Part shown: piece by piece, positions 46,409-59,800 of the stretch
Layout of the letters: each line of letters opens with the position of its first letter
How positions within the stretch are numbered: position 1 is the stretch's first letter
Assembly: GCA_022605955.1 (NCBI GenBank)
Contig: JAKCOZ010000032.1
Span: 7,998,001-8,062,000, forward strand
From: Rallus limicola
Lineage: Eukaryota > Chordata > Aves > Gruiformes > Rallidae
DNA length: 64,000 bases
Reading direction: 5' to 3'
Notes under the pieces: generated by a model
Told to the model about the DNA's origin: nothing
The model's input: only the letters and a program-made list of their open reading frames with translations
Databases searched by the model: none
Made by a program: the position numbers and the translations under genes

Positions 46409-49400
46409 CTGTAAAAATGGCAATGGAAAATTTAATCTTGCATCTTTACAGATTCTACAGCGTTTGCGTTCACAACAACAAATGCATGTGTGACACTTTC
46501 AGAACAGCATGTACTACAAGCACTATAAAAGCCCTTACAGAATATATAGAGTGCACAGAGCTTTGGGTATCTTCCTTTTTTATTTTTGTGTGTGTGCGTG
46601 TTGTAAGTTAACACTATGTCTATTTTCTTTCTTTCTAAAATGGAGTGATCTGACTGATTCATTATCAAGTCACAGGCAATACAGCCTCACAAAAGAGAAT
46701 CTCAATCAATATAGGGTCATTAACCATCAGAAGTTATGCAGACAAATCCCACGGTGAATTATGAAAATGAAGCTCAAACCATACTCAGCACAAATAATGA
46801 TTACATAGTTATTTTAACTGAATTAGAGAAAATAAATCTGCTGCAAAACCCAAATCCACTACAGAATTCTGTAAATCCACAAAAGCATAGTCTGTAACTC
46901 TATAGGTTACAAGCTGTTTATTTTTATCCATTTATGTCAGTAAAATATATAGATCAAATAGCAATGAAATCTTAACATACTCCAATGTTAATATTTGAGC
47001 TATGTGCTTTATTGGACCACTCTGATGAAAATAAACATCTTGTAACATATTGAGTTGCATACCATGGCTCTGGTTTTTTGTAGAGAAATTAGGATTATAC
47101 GGAATAACAGATGGAAGACCTGGCAAAAGAATTGTTTCTGAATACCACTTCATTATTTTATATATTCTGCTGTACTTAAAACAGGAAGGAAAACAGGAAT
47201 AGGACAAGCACAACAGATCACCCTTTTTTGCCTGCAGCTCACAAAGAAGGCCAGTGGAAAAACCATGGGGGCAATTTGGGGAGAATTTTGTCATTTTTTG
47301 TGGAATGCTGTGGATTTTAATGTATTCAGCCCCAGAGGCTTCTTCGGAGTCACCCACAGAGCAGTCAATGGCGTTTACTGAGGAGCTAAAGGCAGCAATC
47401 AGAAGAAAACAAATATTACAACTTGCAATCTGAGGGCTGTGATTTTCATCTAAACAAGAAGAGATAGCTATTGTCATTAAATATTACAGGTAAGAGGTGT
47501 TTCTTTCTCGCTCAATATAAAAGGGATATCCTTCCTCTACAGAAATCAATTCTCCAAAGCCAAAAGTGTGGCTGGAGACTTATCATCTGGTTATGTTAAA
47601 ATTTCTTTGAATCTATTGTTTGTATGATTCTCCTTAGAAAACATCAGCATCTCTAACTCACTATTAGCACCTGCAACCACAGATAAAGGGAACATTTTAT
47701 CTTAAACCTTATTTAAGCAAGATGGACTGACCACACTCACTTTAAACAACCCAAAGACCACAGACATAGGAGAGAGACTGAAATTCAAGCATCAATTCTG
47801 CCCAAACAAATTATTTAAACATAAATCAAACACTTGTCTGAGGATAAGATTAATTTTAGAGTCTATTCTGTTAAGTTCTTAGGCTGTCTCTTCCCCAGGC
47901 TACCCACACTTCCACCTATTATTATGTCTAAAGGGCTTGAAGAACCAGAGTCCTAATGAGCCATAAAAGAACATCACCTCCTGAGAGTATGAACGGATGG
48001 TCCCTCTGCAACCTGAAAGGTCAAAAAAAGAGTTGGAGCCGGTGCTGTGCTGGGCACAAGTGCTGGGATGGGACTCTGCCTCCTCTCCCTGCCTCCTGCA
48101 CCTTCCCATCATCCCCAGGAGAGTCAAAGGACAGAGGCATGGCCAGACATCCCTTGCCTTCTGGTAGCTCCCCAAAATCACTGATACCTTGGGGACTGCT
48201 GCAAGTGCCTTCATATTTCATCAAGACTCCCGCAGCCTCAAAGACCGGGGGAGCAACAATGCCGGAAGTCAGTGTGGGGCCTGTGCTGCGGCCTTCTGGC
48301 AAGCATAGCCTGGCTGGCTTGCAAGGCTGTGGGCCAGACCCTGATGCTTTGGCTAAGTACAGCAATGCTGTGCAGGAGCTATTAAATGAAACCAAAGGAT
48401 TAGTCAGCAAGAGGACTACTGCAAGTCCCCTTTTTAAGCATCCCAGTGTGACTGAGAAGCATGGTCCCCTTTTTCAGAAAGAACGTTAACCTCAGAGCCT
48501 GTCTCATTAACTGTGAGCTGATCCAGGGCCAATACTCAAGCTGGAACAGCAGCAAACACAACTAACTTTAAGGGGAAAAGGGTCTCCCTCTGAAATCCCA
48601 GTGTCACTTCAGTGTCTCTCTGCTGCTTAGAATAAAGGTATTTACATAAACATTTGCCCAACTTTACCCAATGCTGCCTCTCTGCAATGGACCAGAACTC
48701 CTTGGCAATTAGCAGAGCTGTGCCCTCCCATGTACGGAGCTCAGTTTTAATTTGACATTCCCTGAAACGATTGTTACTCTAACCAAGCCTGGGGTTGAGG
48801 TTTCCCCTGCTCCGAAAAGTTTAGGTTTTATGCTTAATAGATTTCAAAGTAACTGATAAACTACATCCTCAAACAATCCCCCCCCACAAAAAAGTGCTGC
48901 TCTGTGGAAATTTCACAGTTGTCATGCAGGGCAGCACCGCTCAAGCTAGATGCTCACTCATGCTGGCCACATCCCAATTGAGGACTGCTTTCTTCTCAAG
49001 TACAAGTCCCTCCTCCACCCACCCACCCCAGTGACCAGGAGCTTGCTGAGGAGCTAGAAAAGGACAGTGCTTGGCACCGCTTTGCTGATGGTTGCTGGTC
49101 CTACCAAAAATGCCTGTCTCGGCTGCTTTTACACAGAGGTTGAATCTCCAAAAGTGCTCATGTGTGCTCTCGGTTAGGGACATGTCCATGATGAGGCACA
49201 TGTGGAACAGAAAGGCAGGTAATAACAGGTATGAAAATGATAAAATATTTTAGCTGCCTGGGCAGTGAATTTCCCATAAACATTCAGGGGCAAAGTGAGT
49301 TTTTTAAGGGCATGGAGCTACAGCGGTGTAACACAACCAAGACCATGCAAAAATTTTAATGCATGTCCTGAACACCTCCATTTCACACTTTCAATTAATT

Positions 49401-52400
49401 CAGCTTCAGCTTCCCAATGAAAGTTGACTTGCTCCAGCAGAAAACATACAGAAGACAACTTTTGCTGCTTTACTTCTCTAGTTTGTTTTTCCCTACTCCT
49501 ACCAGTATATACATCCCTCCCAGTGCCTGCCCCATTTCTAAAAGTGCAGGATGCTTCAGGCTCAACCATTAATCAAGGCAACTGCACAGGCCAGTCTCAT
49601 CTCTACCAGCTTCCCGTTCCAATGCTGGCATCAGTTTTAAAGTAGTCTTCTGGTTTGCAGACCCTTCCCACAATTTCTCCAACCTACAGCTTCACAACCC
49701 TATAGCTGGGCCCACTGGAAGTCAGGATCTTTGAAAACCTCTGTGGCATCTTCCCCAACCAGCGGAGTCTGGAGTTAAGCAAGAGACTGGTCTGCCCACG
49801 GACCCAAGAGCAGATCTGAGCGGGTTCCTAAAAGCACAGTATTAGGCAGTGACTAGTATTCAAGACAACCAAATGACATCAATGATCTTATCTAACAAAG
49901 TAGAGGGCTGTTTATACACATGCTTTTAATGGTGTCTTCTGCTTTGATAAAATTTAAGGTCTTCTGCACCGCAATCCCACCTCCCTTCCTCATGGAAAGG
50001 CTTGTTTGTTTTCTGCTGCCACTCTAACAGGGGAATTTCTGGTCACGGTATGTGATGTTCATGACGCTCCTCAAAACAGAGCCCTGGGTATTAGCTCTGT
50101 ATGAAACAAACCCAGGTAGCTTTGCATTCCACTGACATATCAGTTTCTTTGGGCCTGCCCGGACACAGGACCGCTGTACTTGTCAATCATTAATTTTAAA
50201 AAATCAAGGCACATTATTGTCGCATCCAGGAGGCAGCAGCTAAATGAAATCCCACTGACCTTTGGCAAAATTTAAGGTGCTACATTAAGCTCCTAACTTT
50301 CATTTTTACCCTTTACATTTCCAAGACATCTCCAGGTAGAGTCCATTCAGCACCACAGCCTTCTGCAAACATGCCAAGGCACTCCTCTTGTGTTGGCTTG
50401 AAAGGAAAAATGCCACTTCATGTTTTGCCAAGGACAACTCTTCAGATAAGGCCCAGAAGTTTCCCACCTATGAGCATCTGCACCTTCCACTCGCTAGATG
50501 TGGGGTCACTGAGAAAATTACAGGCAACGACTGTTAAATGCCACTGCAGCCAAGGCCCCTGGAACATGACACTGCTTCGTATTTCATCCAGGGATTTGGG
50601 GATGTTTTAAATCATTCATACTGCAAAGATCCGCTATACAGAGGGCTTTCCATGCACTCGCCTATTATTAGCAACAAAGATGCTCATTTCATGTATCTTT
50701 GTTTAACAGAAATATGATCCCACCAATTCCAAAGAGACAGTTTCATCTGTTAAGGACTTAAATCAGTTTGTACAGGTTGCTATTTTTATTAAGCCTGTAT
50801 TATGTCCAACAAGAAGTACCCGGGAGTGTGGTATTACACAGCTACAGATGACAACTAACTAAGAATTAGTAGTCAAGCTGATAATGGACGGATGAGAAAT
50901 GACCCTTGCAAGTACTCTAACTGGTGAGCCCCTTAAAATACAACATATGACACACAATCATGACTTGATACTACTCAATATCCTGCATGTATATGCTGTA
51001 TGTACAGGTAATACTGTCTGCCAAGCCCCACTGGATTCATTCCAGCCCCTCATACATGACAATAAAGGAAAGCCAGATGGCTGAGAAAGTTGTGCCTCAA
51101 ACCCAATCCCTGGCTGTTTTCATTCGCTTTTGGATCCTTCACTGACAGGACTGGACTCAGAGGCCTTGCACTGTTCCGTGAATCCGGGCAGAAGCTGGAA
51201 AATACTCTACATAATCTCTGCTTGCTTCTCAAAGATGTTTTTAAAGCCCTGTCAAGGCATCTATATATACATGGACAAGGTGGTCAGGGCAGGGGATGAA
51301 ATTGAAAGTGGGCTGACTATTGTTGTTCTGCCAAGCACAAGGATGTAAAATTTGCAACCACTTTAACTGGGAGAGTTTCTACACTTACTAGTCAAAAAAA
51401 ACCAGTCACCTGTCCACTCTAAGATCCCCTTTGTGATTTGGACCAATCTGTTATTTGTTTCCTGTTCATAAAATGCCTGTCACATGCTGAAGCCAAATAC
51501 CTGCTTCTAAGTTTTTTTTGTTTTTTTTTTTACAATACTTCCCAGAGAAAAGACCCGTTTCTATCTCAATGCATGGACCAGAAACATGGGAAATTTTCAA
51601 ACAAGTCAAAGACAATAAAGCCCTTGTAACGCACAAGTGACTTGTTCAGGTCAGGTGGAAGGGTCCATCTGTACAAATGGTTATTAATCAGGGTAGGTTT
51701 GAGAGAGCCTTTGCTCTGCACGTGACTTATCCTCAACAGATACTGGTTGCTGTGGGTGAGTGGTGGATGCTGGTTGTTACTGAATTACAGTGCTCACTTC
51801 ATGTTTCTAGACCTAAGGAGGCCTGCCTAAGATTCTGGAACTGACAGCGAGGTCCACGCCACCCCAGGCACCCAGTGCTGTGCTGAGAAATGAAACACAA
51901 AGAAAACACAAAAAGCCTCTCAGCAACGCTCGCCATGATAAAACTGATAGAAACAAACACAGCTTGGCAAACTCCATGAGCATCTACTGGCTGTAAAGTA
52001 ATAAAACCCAGGGTGTGCACAGGTCAAAGTATTGTAACAGCTACCAGTTTAACACCCAGGGAATGTGAAGCAAAGGCAGGTCCTATTGAGGACAAGACTG
52101 TTAACAGCAGAGAACGAGGTCAGGAAACCTCATGGCTCCATGTTCAACTTAAACTGCAACACAAAGGTCCTCCCAGCTTCAGGCCTTCTGCAGAGAACGC
52201 AGATGCCACTCATGACATGAACACAGGATCACCAGGCCCATCACTTCAGCCAGAGTCACCTCTCAAACCAAAGCTGGGCTCCCAGGTCTGTCAGAGGGTG
52301 TGAGCTACACTCGCCTCGCCACCTATTGACCAGCAAGCATTGCTTCCTTTCTTCTTTATAAGCACCACCAGTACATTTTCATCTAAGGTGACAAATGCTC

Positions 52401-54071
52401 CTGAACACTACAGAACAGCTGTCACCAAGAAAGGGATAGGAGCTTTGAGACAAGGGTGAACTGATGCTACTCTGGATGACATTCTCACATAAGTGATCTT
52501 GCTCCACATTTCTGCTACAGGTGGGACTCTCTGGTCTCACAGTTCACAGGCTCATCAGCTCACCGCGCTACTCCCACTCTGCCCCATGCACAGAGGTTCA
52601 CCTTCCTCCAGCATCTCTAAAACCATCCCTCCACCACTCATTCTGGCACTGAAACTCAGCTCTTTCCAGCAAGCCGCCATGTTTGGATCCCTGCTTCGAT
52701 ATTAGGTCCCCTTCAAGCAGACCTGAAAGGTTGCTGCAAAAACCACCCGCCTCCTTGAGTACTCCAAACATGCCGCTCTCCCATCTCCCTCCTGGCCTTC
52801 CCTTGTGGCTCTGGACGAAGTCCAAGATTTTAGCCCTTATTTTCACTGCACTTTACAACTCACAGCAATTACTGTTGGCTCATACTTGCTGTAACAATCT
52901 ATCTGTAGCAGCTATTCATTCACGTATAACCCGCGAGCACACCTACACACACCTCTGTACACAACCATGGTATGTGCTGATTAATGGAAGATAGAGGAAC
53001 AATAAAAGCCACATCGAGCCTGTATTTTTGCCGAGAAGGTTAGATTCCATGTCTTACAAAATCCCAGCCACACCCATGCTAATCAACTGCTGGTTTACAG
53101 AACAATACTCTTTATTGTATGGAAAGAAAACACTCAGGCTTGTATTTTGGTTCAAGTGACTTTCAGTTTCTCGATAGCACAGCTCTTCTTGACATTTCTC
53201 TATGTCCCAGATTACTTCGTAAACAAAGCAAAAATACATTTCTTTCATCCAACTGCGGCAGGAACTGAACAACTTAATCTGATCATTGTGTGCAAAGAAA
53301 ATATTTCCAGTGACGACATCTTCCTATGTCAATTGGTTTTTATTACAGATGTCATCTCGATGTGCCGTATTAATGCAGCTCTTTCTTCTCATTTCAAGAT
53401 TTTAATCTAAGTTTGTTGCTCTAATATTTTATTGGTTCAAAATACACGCTGTAAAATCCGTGGCCATCAAATTTTCCTGTGAGCTAAAAATAAACTGCTC
53501 TTGTCAGATACGGTTAGCTGATAAAAAGTGTCAGAGACTTTTCTGAATTACTCTGATAACTTCCTGTTTACATGGTACTGACCCTTGTCTAATAAAGATC
53601 TTTTACACTTGGAATAGGAGAAGATACTGCAGCATACTATTCCTTAATGGACAATGCTGATTACTTTTGAAAGCCTTTAATACATTTCCCATATTAGACA
53701 TGAACAGATGTCAGGGATGTTGCCAAGTGAAATTTCTTTTATGCAATCTTGGCTTGTTGTACAATAATAGCCCTTACTCAACATGGGAAAAAATTACAGA
53801 CCCAACTAATTTCCTTGACAGGGAAGAGTTACATATGTTTTCCACTTGTAGTTTTTACGACAAGTTTACAATTTTGCCAAACCTGGAACTAATTGGGACC
53901 GTTTCCAAAACCGGTCCAATAAACCCACAATGTGTACAGCTAGCTTAAAATGCAGCAAATGATTGTTTGCTTTGCTTTTTTTAATCTCTATCTTTTTTTT
54001 TTTCCTCCTCCTCCCTAACAGGGAAAAGTTAGATTGCACAATTATTTCATTTAAGTTACTTAAACACTTAC
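46409..54071 (-). other. ARID5B: ARID5B intron, 7.7 kb
   Basis: Phase-0 intron from GAAACA|GTAAGT (donor at 54071) to CAG (acceptor at 46409). Unique sequence throughout; a GC-richer stretch near 47950-48490 contains a 177-codon open frame without family resemblance. I recognise no RNA gene or transposon. Confidence 0.8.
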
Positions 54072-54124
54072 TGTTTCATATCCTCCCAGTTTTTGAGCAG
54101 CTTGAAACATAGTCCAAAGGTTAA
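54072..54124 (-). CDS. ARID5B: ARID5B micro-exon within the ARID domain
   Basis: A 53-bp exon too short for simple open-frame detection, found by looking for the missing ARID segment. It completes a split Ile codon and encodes NLWTMFQAAQKLGGYET, exactly the ARID helix that follows the GFKQ turn. Splice sites are CTAACAG|TT and ACA|GTAAGTG. Phases match the exons on both sides (one base carried in, none carried out), so the domain reads continuously across three exons. Confidence 0.97.
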
Positions 54125-54439
54125 CTGTTAGAGGGACAATAAGTATTTAGATAAGCATTGCATTAACCAACATATTTCAAAGAAACGTAAATTAAACAGT
54201 TTAAAGAAAAAAAGAAAAGAAAAATAGAGAAAAAAAAAAGCTCACAAACCCTGAAAAAGCTCCTGTGAAACATTCCAAAGAGGTATTTACATAATCTGAA
54301 GAGTAAATATTAGCCCATACTATATATATTTTAATTACACATAAGAGAACACAATTAGATTCCTTAACAGGACTGGAAAAATACACTGAGACAAAGGTAA
54401 TAGGCTCATTTGACTTAGCTGATAAGAGGCACTGTATAA

Positions 54440-54670
54440 TGACTGCAGCCTGTTTCCATAACTTCGATAATAAAAATTACTCATTGGGAAGAATGTTGCT
54501 TTTAATTATTTGTTTAATGCTGATTTCATTAAGCAGGCAAGCATGAGCCACGCACTGGCTCGCAGAGAAAGCCTATTGATTAAATGACAATAACCAATAT
54601 TTACTGCAGCTCAGATAATGGCCTCCAGAATCAATAAACAATAAGCTGCCTTCTAACATGTTCTGTGTAA
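54440..54670. promoter_or_regulatory. Candidate conserved non-coding element near the ARID exons
   Basis: Unique TAAT-rich sequence: CTTTTAATTATTTGTTTAAT, TTGATTAAATGACAATAACC and AATCAATAAACAATAAGC (the last resembling SOX and forkhead cores). The call rests on texture only. Confidence 0.3.
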
Positions 54671-54879
54671 ACCAACCTGGGGGGAAGGAGCACAAAATAA
54701 AATTATGGTAAAAATTACAGTACAAGCCTTGCCCACAGCTTGGGGCGAGTGAAAAAGGGGCAACTTAATTCAGAAGATTTCTTGGGAGATGCTTGTTACT
54801 TTCTGCAGTACTCCTCCCCTTTTACAGCCTTTTCACCATGGCCCACTGCCCCATGGGTCTGCTGCTTGCTGGTAGTGTG

Positions 54880-55032
54880 TTTTATTTTATTTTATACTTT
54901 ATTCTTTATTTTACATTTTATATTTTATTTCACTGTATTTCATATTTTATCTCAATTTAATTTTACTTTTTTCTTTATTTTACTTTAATTTTTTAACTAT
55001 ATATTTTTTTTTAACTTTATTTTACTTTATTT
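54880..55032. repeat. Degenerate (TTTTA)n low-complexity tract
   Basis: About 150 bp of TTTTATTTTA-like pentamers with scattered C and G substitutions. It is an old decayed microsatellite within the ARID5B intron. Confidence 0.85.
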
Positions 55033-55324
55033 GCTAGAAGAAAACTTGATGTCACAGCTCTATGAAAACCCTACACGCTGTTCCACCACCAACTAGGGAT
55101 CCTCCCACAGACACCTTACAAATACCTCAGGCCGCATTCAGCAATAACACGGCAGGTCATAGAGGACCGGCTATCTCTTCCTCTGTGGGGGATGATGCTC
55201 TCTGGCTGTAGCATACCTATGGCTTCTCCCCACTAACCTACTTATATTGGGAATGTTTGTCCAAGTCTTGCTGGACAAACAGAGCGCCCCGTCCTGCAAA
55301 CAATTCTGCTCTTCTCAGCATACT

Positions 55325-55365
55325 TACTCTTGGCATTTAAGTATTTGCTGGATCAGGCCCCTAAT
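55325..55365. repeat. Probable relic of an ancient amniote interspersed repeat
   Basis: The phrase CATTTAAGTATTTGCTGGAT followed by CAGGCCCCT resembles the terminus of an old repeat common in reptile and bird genomes (CTTAAGTGCTTTGCTGGATC-like). I cannot name the family. A second possible piece with CTTAAACTTAAGCAC lies near 57400-57420. Confidence 0.35.
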
Positions 55366-55619
55366 TTATAATGAATGTCAGGCAACTTGCAGTGTATTGC
55401 AGCTAAATGTTAGCAGAGGGCCCTACGCCGGTGGGGAATTGGAGAAATAATACTGTAGCTTGTCTGTCAAGCCCACCCCTGTCCCTGTGCGTGAGGGAGT
55501 GCAGAATAAAATGGGGAGGGGGGAGGCAAAAAAACCCCAACCCTCTCTTCAACACAAAACGTTCTGAAAGCCTCATTGAACCTTGCACTGTTTCAAAGCT
55601 ATCAAGAGCTTTGCTTAGG

Positions 55620-55930
55620 CCTTGATTTAATCTGAATCAATGCATAATGCAACGAGGCTGTTCATAGTACATTAATTTTACTTCCATTTCAAGCAGCCAG
55701 TTTTCAGACAAACACTGCAATCATTCGGAGTTATATAAGTTTATAATGGCTGCTGGAGGCCTGTTGCAATCAGTGCCAATTGCTATTAGGTATGTAAATT
55801 GTTATGTAAAACATACAGGTTTGACATTCCTCATCAAAATAACACATGGCTTTAATCTGGGAGATAAATTAAAGTAAATAATATTTCGATCCACGGAGTT
55901 CTCTCCCTTTAAGGAAATGAAGTATCATTC
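55620..55930. promoter_or_regulatory. Candidate conserved non-coding element
   Basis: Unique sequence with CATTAATTTTAC, GCCAATTGCTATTAGG and AATTAAAGTAAATAATA cores and no repeat signature. The call rests on texture only. Confidence 0.28.
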
Positions 55931-56620
55931 ATTCTATAGATAAGGAGGAAAAAAATGCCTCCTTTTACACCTTTTGTTGGAAAAACTGAAAGACCTATAC
56001 TATGCTGCAGTGTTTATGTAAAATTTAGTCAGCGCTGCATCTCCTCCACCTACAACTGCTTTACAGACTGTGGCACTACAAACTGTACATGCCAAAGCAA
56101 TTCTAAACATTGCATACTGCATTAAACAGATACAGCCTGGTTTTATATTCTCCGAAGCCAGTAATTTATTAACTATAAACACATTTCAGGGCTTAAAAAA
56201 ATGTGATCCCTTTTGTGCCTTTCTTGACCACCTTTAAATGTCTCCCTTTAATATTTGTCCTTTCATAAAGAACATCTGGGCACAATAAAGATACGTCATG
56301 TTATTAACTCAGAAGAAAGGCATTACAGACGCTGCAGATTTACAAAACAGAAAACTAAGAGAGTTTTCAGCATGCCTATTTCTAGTCATAATCAGCGGAT
56401 TTAAACCTATAAATATCCAGCAGCAACTACCCCAGAAGGAAGAGATGCAAATCTAGGCATAAGACAGTGAAATGCCTGGACTGGAAAATGTGTAGATGTA
56501 AACATGGTCCCTCCCCAAATCCATAAGGCTTTAAAATAGGCTTCATGTGCAAACGCTTTCTCCAGAGAAGCCCAAACCATTCTAAAATGTCAACAAGAAA
56601 GTGAGAAAAAGGATACTTAC

Positions 56621-56825
56621 TCTGCTTAAAACCTAAATAGGGTATTCGTTCAATTGGTGTTTTCCTTTCTTTCATATATTTATAAAGAGCCACAAGGAAA
56701 GCCTGCTCATCAGCTCTGCATTCTTCACCTACGGCAATCTTTGATTTATCCTCACTTGAGCCTTTTTTACAGTTGCTGTTGTTACTCTTGGGTTTGGGCA
56801 AAGCTGACTTAGCCTCACATTTTAC
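56621..56825 (-). CDS. ARID5B: ARID5B exon: N-terminal part of the ARID domain
   Basis: A 205-bp exon starting on a codon boundary (TTTTCCCAG|GTAAAATG) and ending one base into an Ile codon before GTAAGTATCC. The first half, VKCEAKSALPKPKSNNSNC and KKGSSEDKSKIAVGEECRAD, is a basic, Ser/Asn-rich linker. The second half, EQAFLVALYKYMKERKTPIE and RIPYLGFKQ, opens the ARID domain (helix 1 and the loop before helix 2) and is identical to mammals as I recall it. The Lys in KERKTPIE is probably the one reported in mammals as demethylated by PHF2 (numbered K336 in human). Confidence 0.97.
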
Positions 56826-59800
56826 CTGGGAAAAGAAAAGATGTCATATCAGATCTGGGTAACCTTTAATTTTCACTTAAGGAATAAATACCCTCTGCTG
56901 GCAGAATGAATTGTTGGGGAAAAAAAATAAAATATTAAGGCCAAACCATGCAACTGTGTTTGAGGTGAAACAAAGGAAGCTATTTATAGAGCTAAATGTC
57001 TTGTTCTGAATCTTTAGTCACAACATTTTTAAATAGCCACATCTTTAAATCATTATAACCCATTGGTAATGCTCTCCAGATCTGCATTTTTATGACTATA
57101 CATTGCTATGTCACAGACAGCTCCCATCTCTCACATACACTTGCCATTAGCAAGTCTAATAATAACCTTAGTTCCAGGATTGACATGGAGCATTGTCAAC
57201 TCCCATAGACAACCCTGAGAGCTGAGGGTGCTCAGCCCGTTCCAGGAATGCTCAGCAGCCGCCTCTGAAACGACACATTTTTCTCTCCCTTGGCCCACCA
57301 AAATAGACGCGAACCTTGGCAGGCCTTACCCGGGCAGAGCTCTCGGCACACACAGGCGGAGGTTCTGCTGTAGCATGGACTTCAGTCAAGTGGGTTTGAG
57401 CGTCTGCTTAAACTTAAGCACAGCCTTAAGGAGAAGGAAGAGGCTGGTAGCTGGAGCCTTTCCTGGCAGACACTGTCAGCATGTGAGTCCCGGAGCTCCA
57501 GGTTGTCCCACTGGCCTCCCCGGCAGACGTGTGCCAGTCAGGAAGTCAGCAAACTGGAACCACTTTACCTCTCATCAGCATTCAAACATGGGAAAAAAGC
57601 CCCAGTGAGACCAGCTTAATCCCACAGTCCTCCTGAAGATAATCCTCTCATTGAATCAAGCAAATTACATCTCAAGCTTGCCCATAATTTTTGTACACAA
57701 AAAAAAAAAAAAGCAGAACCTTGCAAACCGATGTTTAAAAGCTCTCCATGACCAAGGCAGGGCCATTACATTTCCAGTGAAATACTGTTAAGTCCTCTAA
57801 TACAAAGCATCAGCGATGGTGGTTACATCTATTTTGGATTCGCGCTGTTCCTTCAATGCTTCTGAGTGCTGTGAGGAGCCTTCTGGCAGCTCCATACCCC
57901 ATCTAAGCCATGTCCTTTGTGCTCCCAGAGGAAGCAGGGAGACTGTAAGCGGCAGCATTTGGCATTTCAGGAGGACAGCAGAGGAGAGCAGGGTATCTCG
58001 CTCAACAGGAAAGCAGAAGCCCTTGGTCAAGTAAGCCATTGACTCTCCTTCACACGCCTTGCTTCTAAATCAGGTGCTTCCTGGGTGCTTGTTGACATTT
58101 TGGAAGCACACATGCGCTACGAAAAGTGTTACGTTAAGTGCTTCTAAACAACCACCACACGTATCACAGGAGACACCATGATATGCTTATTGTCTCTCAA
58201 TAAAGCTACCCTGTGCTCAGGCACTGGGTAAACAAAATCTCTTTCGTACTTTGCTGGGGCATTAACATTGCAGAAAGCACTGCCCCAAGGTTAGATGCCT
58301 CCATAGCTTTCCACAGATGTTGGACAAAGCGACACTAGTTCCTAACTGGAGGGGGGAAGCGGCCACCATTTTCCAAGGTAATTGATGCTGCTGAAACATC
58401 TCCTGGTTGGACAGCACAGGGTACAAGCTTGCTCCTCCCAGGCAACGCACCAGGGACTGGGAAATGGACTTCTACAGGACTTTTCTGGACCAGTTACTGC
58501 TGAAGTCTGTCTGCTGTACTGCTCCATATTCTCTGCTTGTGCAGTTCAAAGAGATACTGTCTTCCTACGGCTCATGACACCACACTTTGCCTTCCAGTAA
58601 CAGGTAAACACTCGTCATTTAAACTTCTGCAAAGGTCCTGGGTTTCACCCAAAACTCGACAGAGCCAGTGAGACTTTTTCCCCATTAAACGCGCTTCGGA
58701 TTTCCCCATCCACTTTTCCGTTCAGAGCTGTAATCCCTTGACTTTTTTTACATTGGCTCCTCGCAAGAATTCTTTGACAGCTGCTCCTTCGAAAGTCCAG
58801 ACTATACTGTCATAGCTTTGGATGCTGTACCAGAGGCTGGGAGAGCACTCCCACTATGAACCCACCATTCCAACGCATTTGGGATCTTTTATTTGAGCTG
58901 CAACTTTGTCGCAAGCTAAAACTCAGCACAAGTTTCACTGGACCTGGGGACAGTGTCTCTTAAGCCTTAAAGACACTCAGCCTTCTGCAAGTGTGTTCTT
59001 TTTCACACCGGACAATTCAGAACTGTTTGCTCGAGCAGCCTGGGCACAAACACCAAATGACACCAAAGCTCACTGCTATGCAAGCAAACCAATGGCAAGG
59101 GATGTTACATCCAAGGAGACCAAAAACAAGGTAACAAAATGACATTTAAAAGCCACTGGGAGAGAGAAAACCCCGTGTCACACAGAGCCTCCTTCCCTCC
59201 AGTGTGCAGTGAAGTGAGGTCGAAGTGCCTGTGTGAACTCAAAGGTTCCAAAACACAATGGATGGCCTCCAAGCAGCGGCAGGTTCGGCAAAGCCTTGAT
59301 GAAGGCTGCGCTGCATCAGTGTTCGAGGCACAAGCCTTGCGTCTGGAACCTCCCTGCTCCCTGACAGGAGATACAGATGAACGGCATGACCAGTGACTGG
59401 CTAGAACCAAAAGGGCCAAATGTCATCCATTCTGGGTAACACTGGTATAAATCCAGCATAAATGTACTGAAGGCAGCGATGGCAGATTTGCACCAGGCAC
59501 CCCAAATCACCCTTCTCTCTCAAAATATGATGCTGGATCTTCCTGGAGGGCACCATTCTGGGGACTTTCGCTTGGCTCTGCTCTCTTTTCTGGTCAGTTC
59601 AAAAGCTTGAGTGAACCCATTACAGGAGGAGAGCTCCAGTTTGAACACGAGGAGTTACAAGCTCTTTCGTGGTAGCCTCAGTGCTAGTAACACCTCCAAA
59701 AGTATATTGTAGGCTGAGGCCCTGACAGCCCAGCACTGCAGTGAATGAACTGGTGGTGTACTGAGATGGGCCTTGGGAACATCTGACCACAGCTCTACAT

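Larger units (their letters stand above)
54125..56620 (-). other. ARID5B: ARID5B intron, 2.5 kb
   Basis: Phase-1 intron between the CAG-A|GTAAGT donor and the CTAACAG acceptor. It contains an AT-rich pentamer tract (54880-55032), a relic of an old interspersed repeat near 55325, and two TAAT-rich unique blocks (54440-54670 and 55620-55930) that look like possible conserved elements. Confidence 0.85.

Noticed and set aside
47956..48489. 177-codon open frame in an ARID5B intron
   Set aside because: GC-richer intronic sequence with open frames on both strands and no recognisable domain. Treated as chance.
50225..50300. Possible piece of an ancient amniote repeat (TTTGGCAAAATTTAAGGTGC)
   Set aside because: The similarity to the remembered family is too weak to call.
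57228..57608. 126-codon open frame in an ARID5B intron
   Set aside because: No family resemblance, no splice context and mixed composition. It also overlaps a possible relic of an old repeat.
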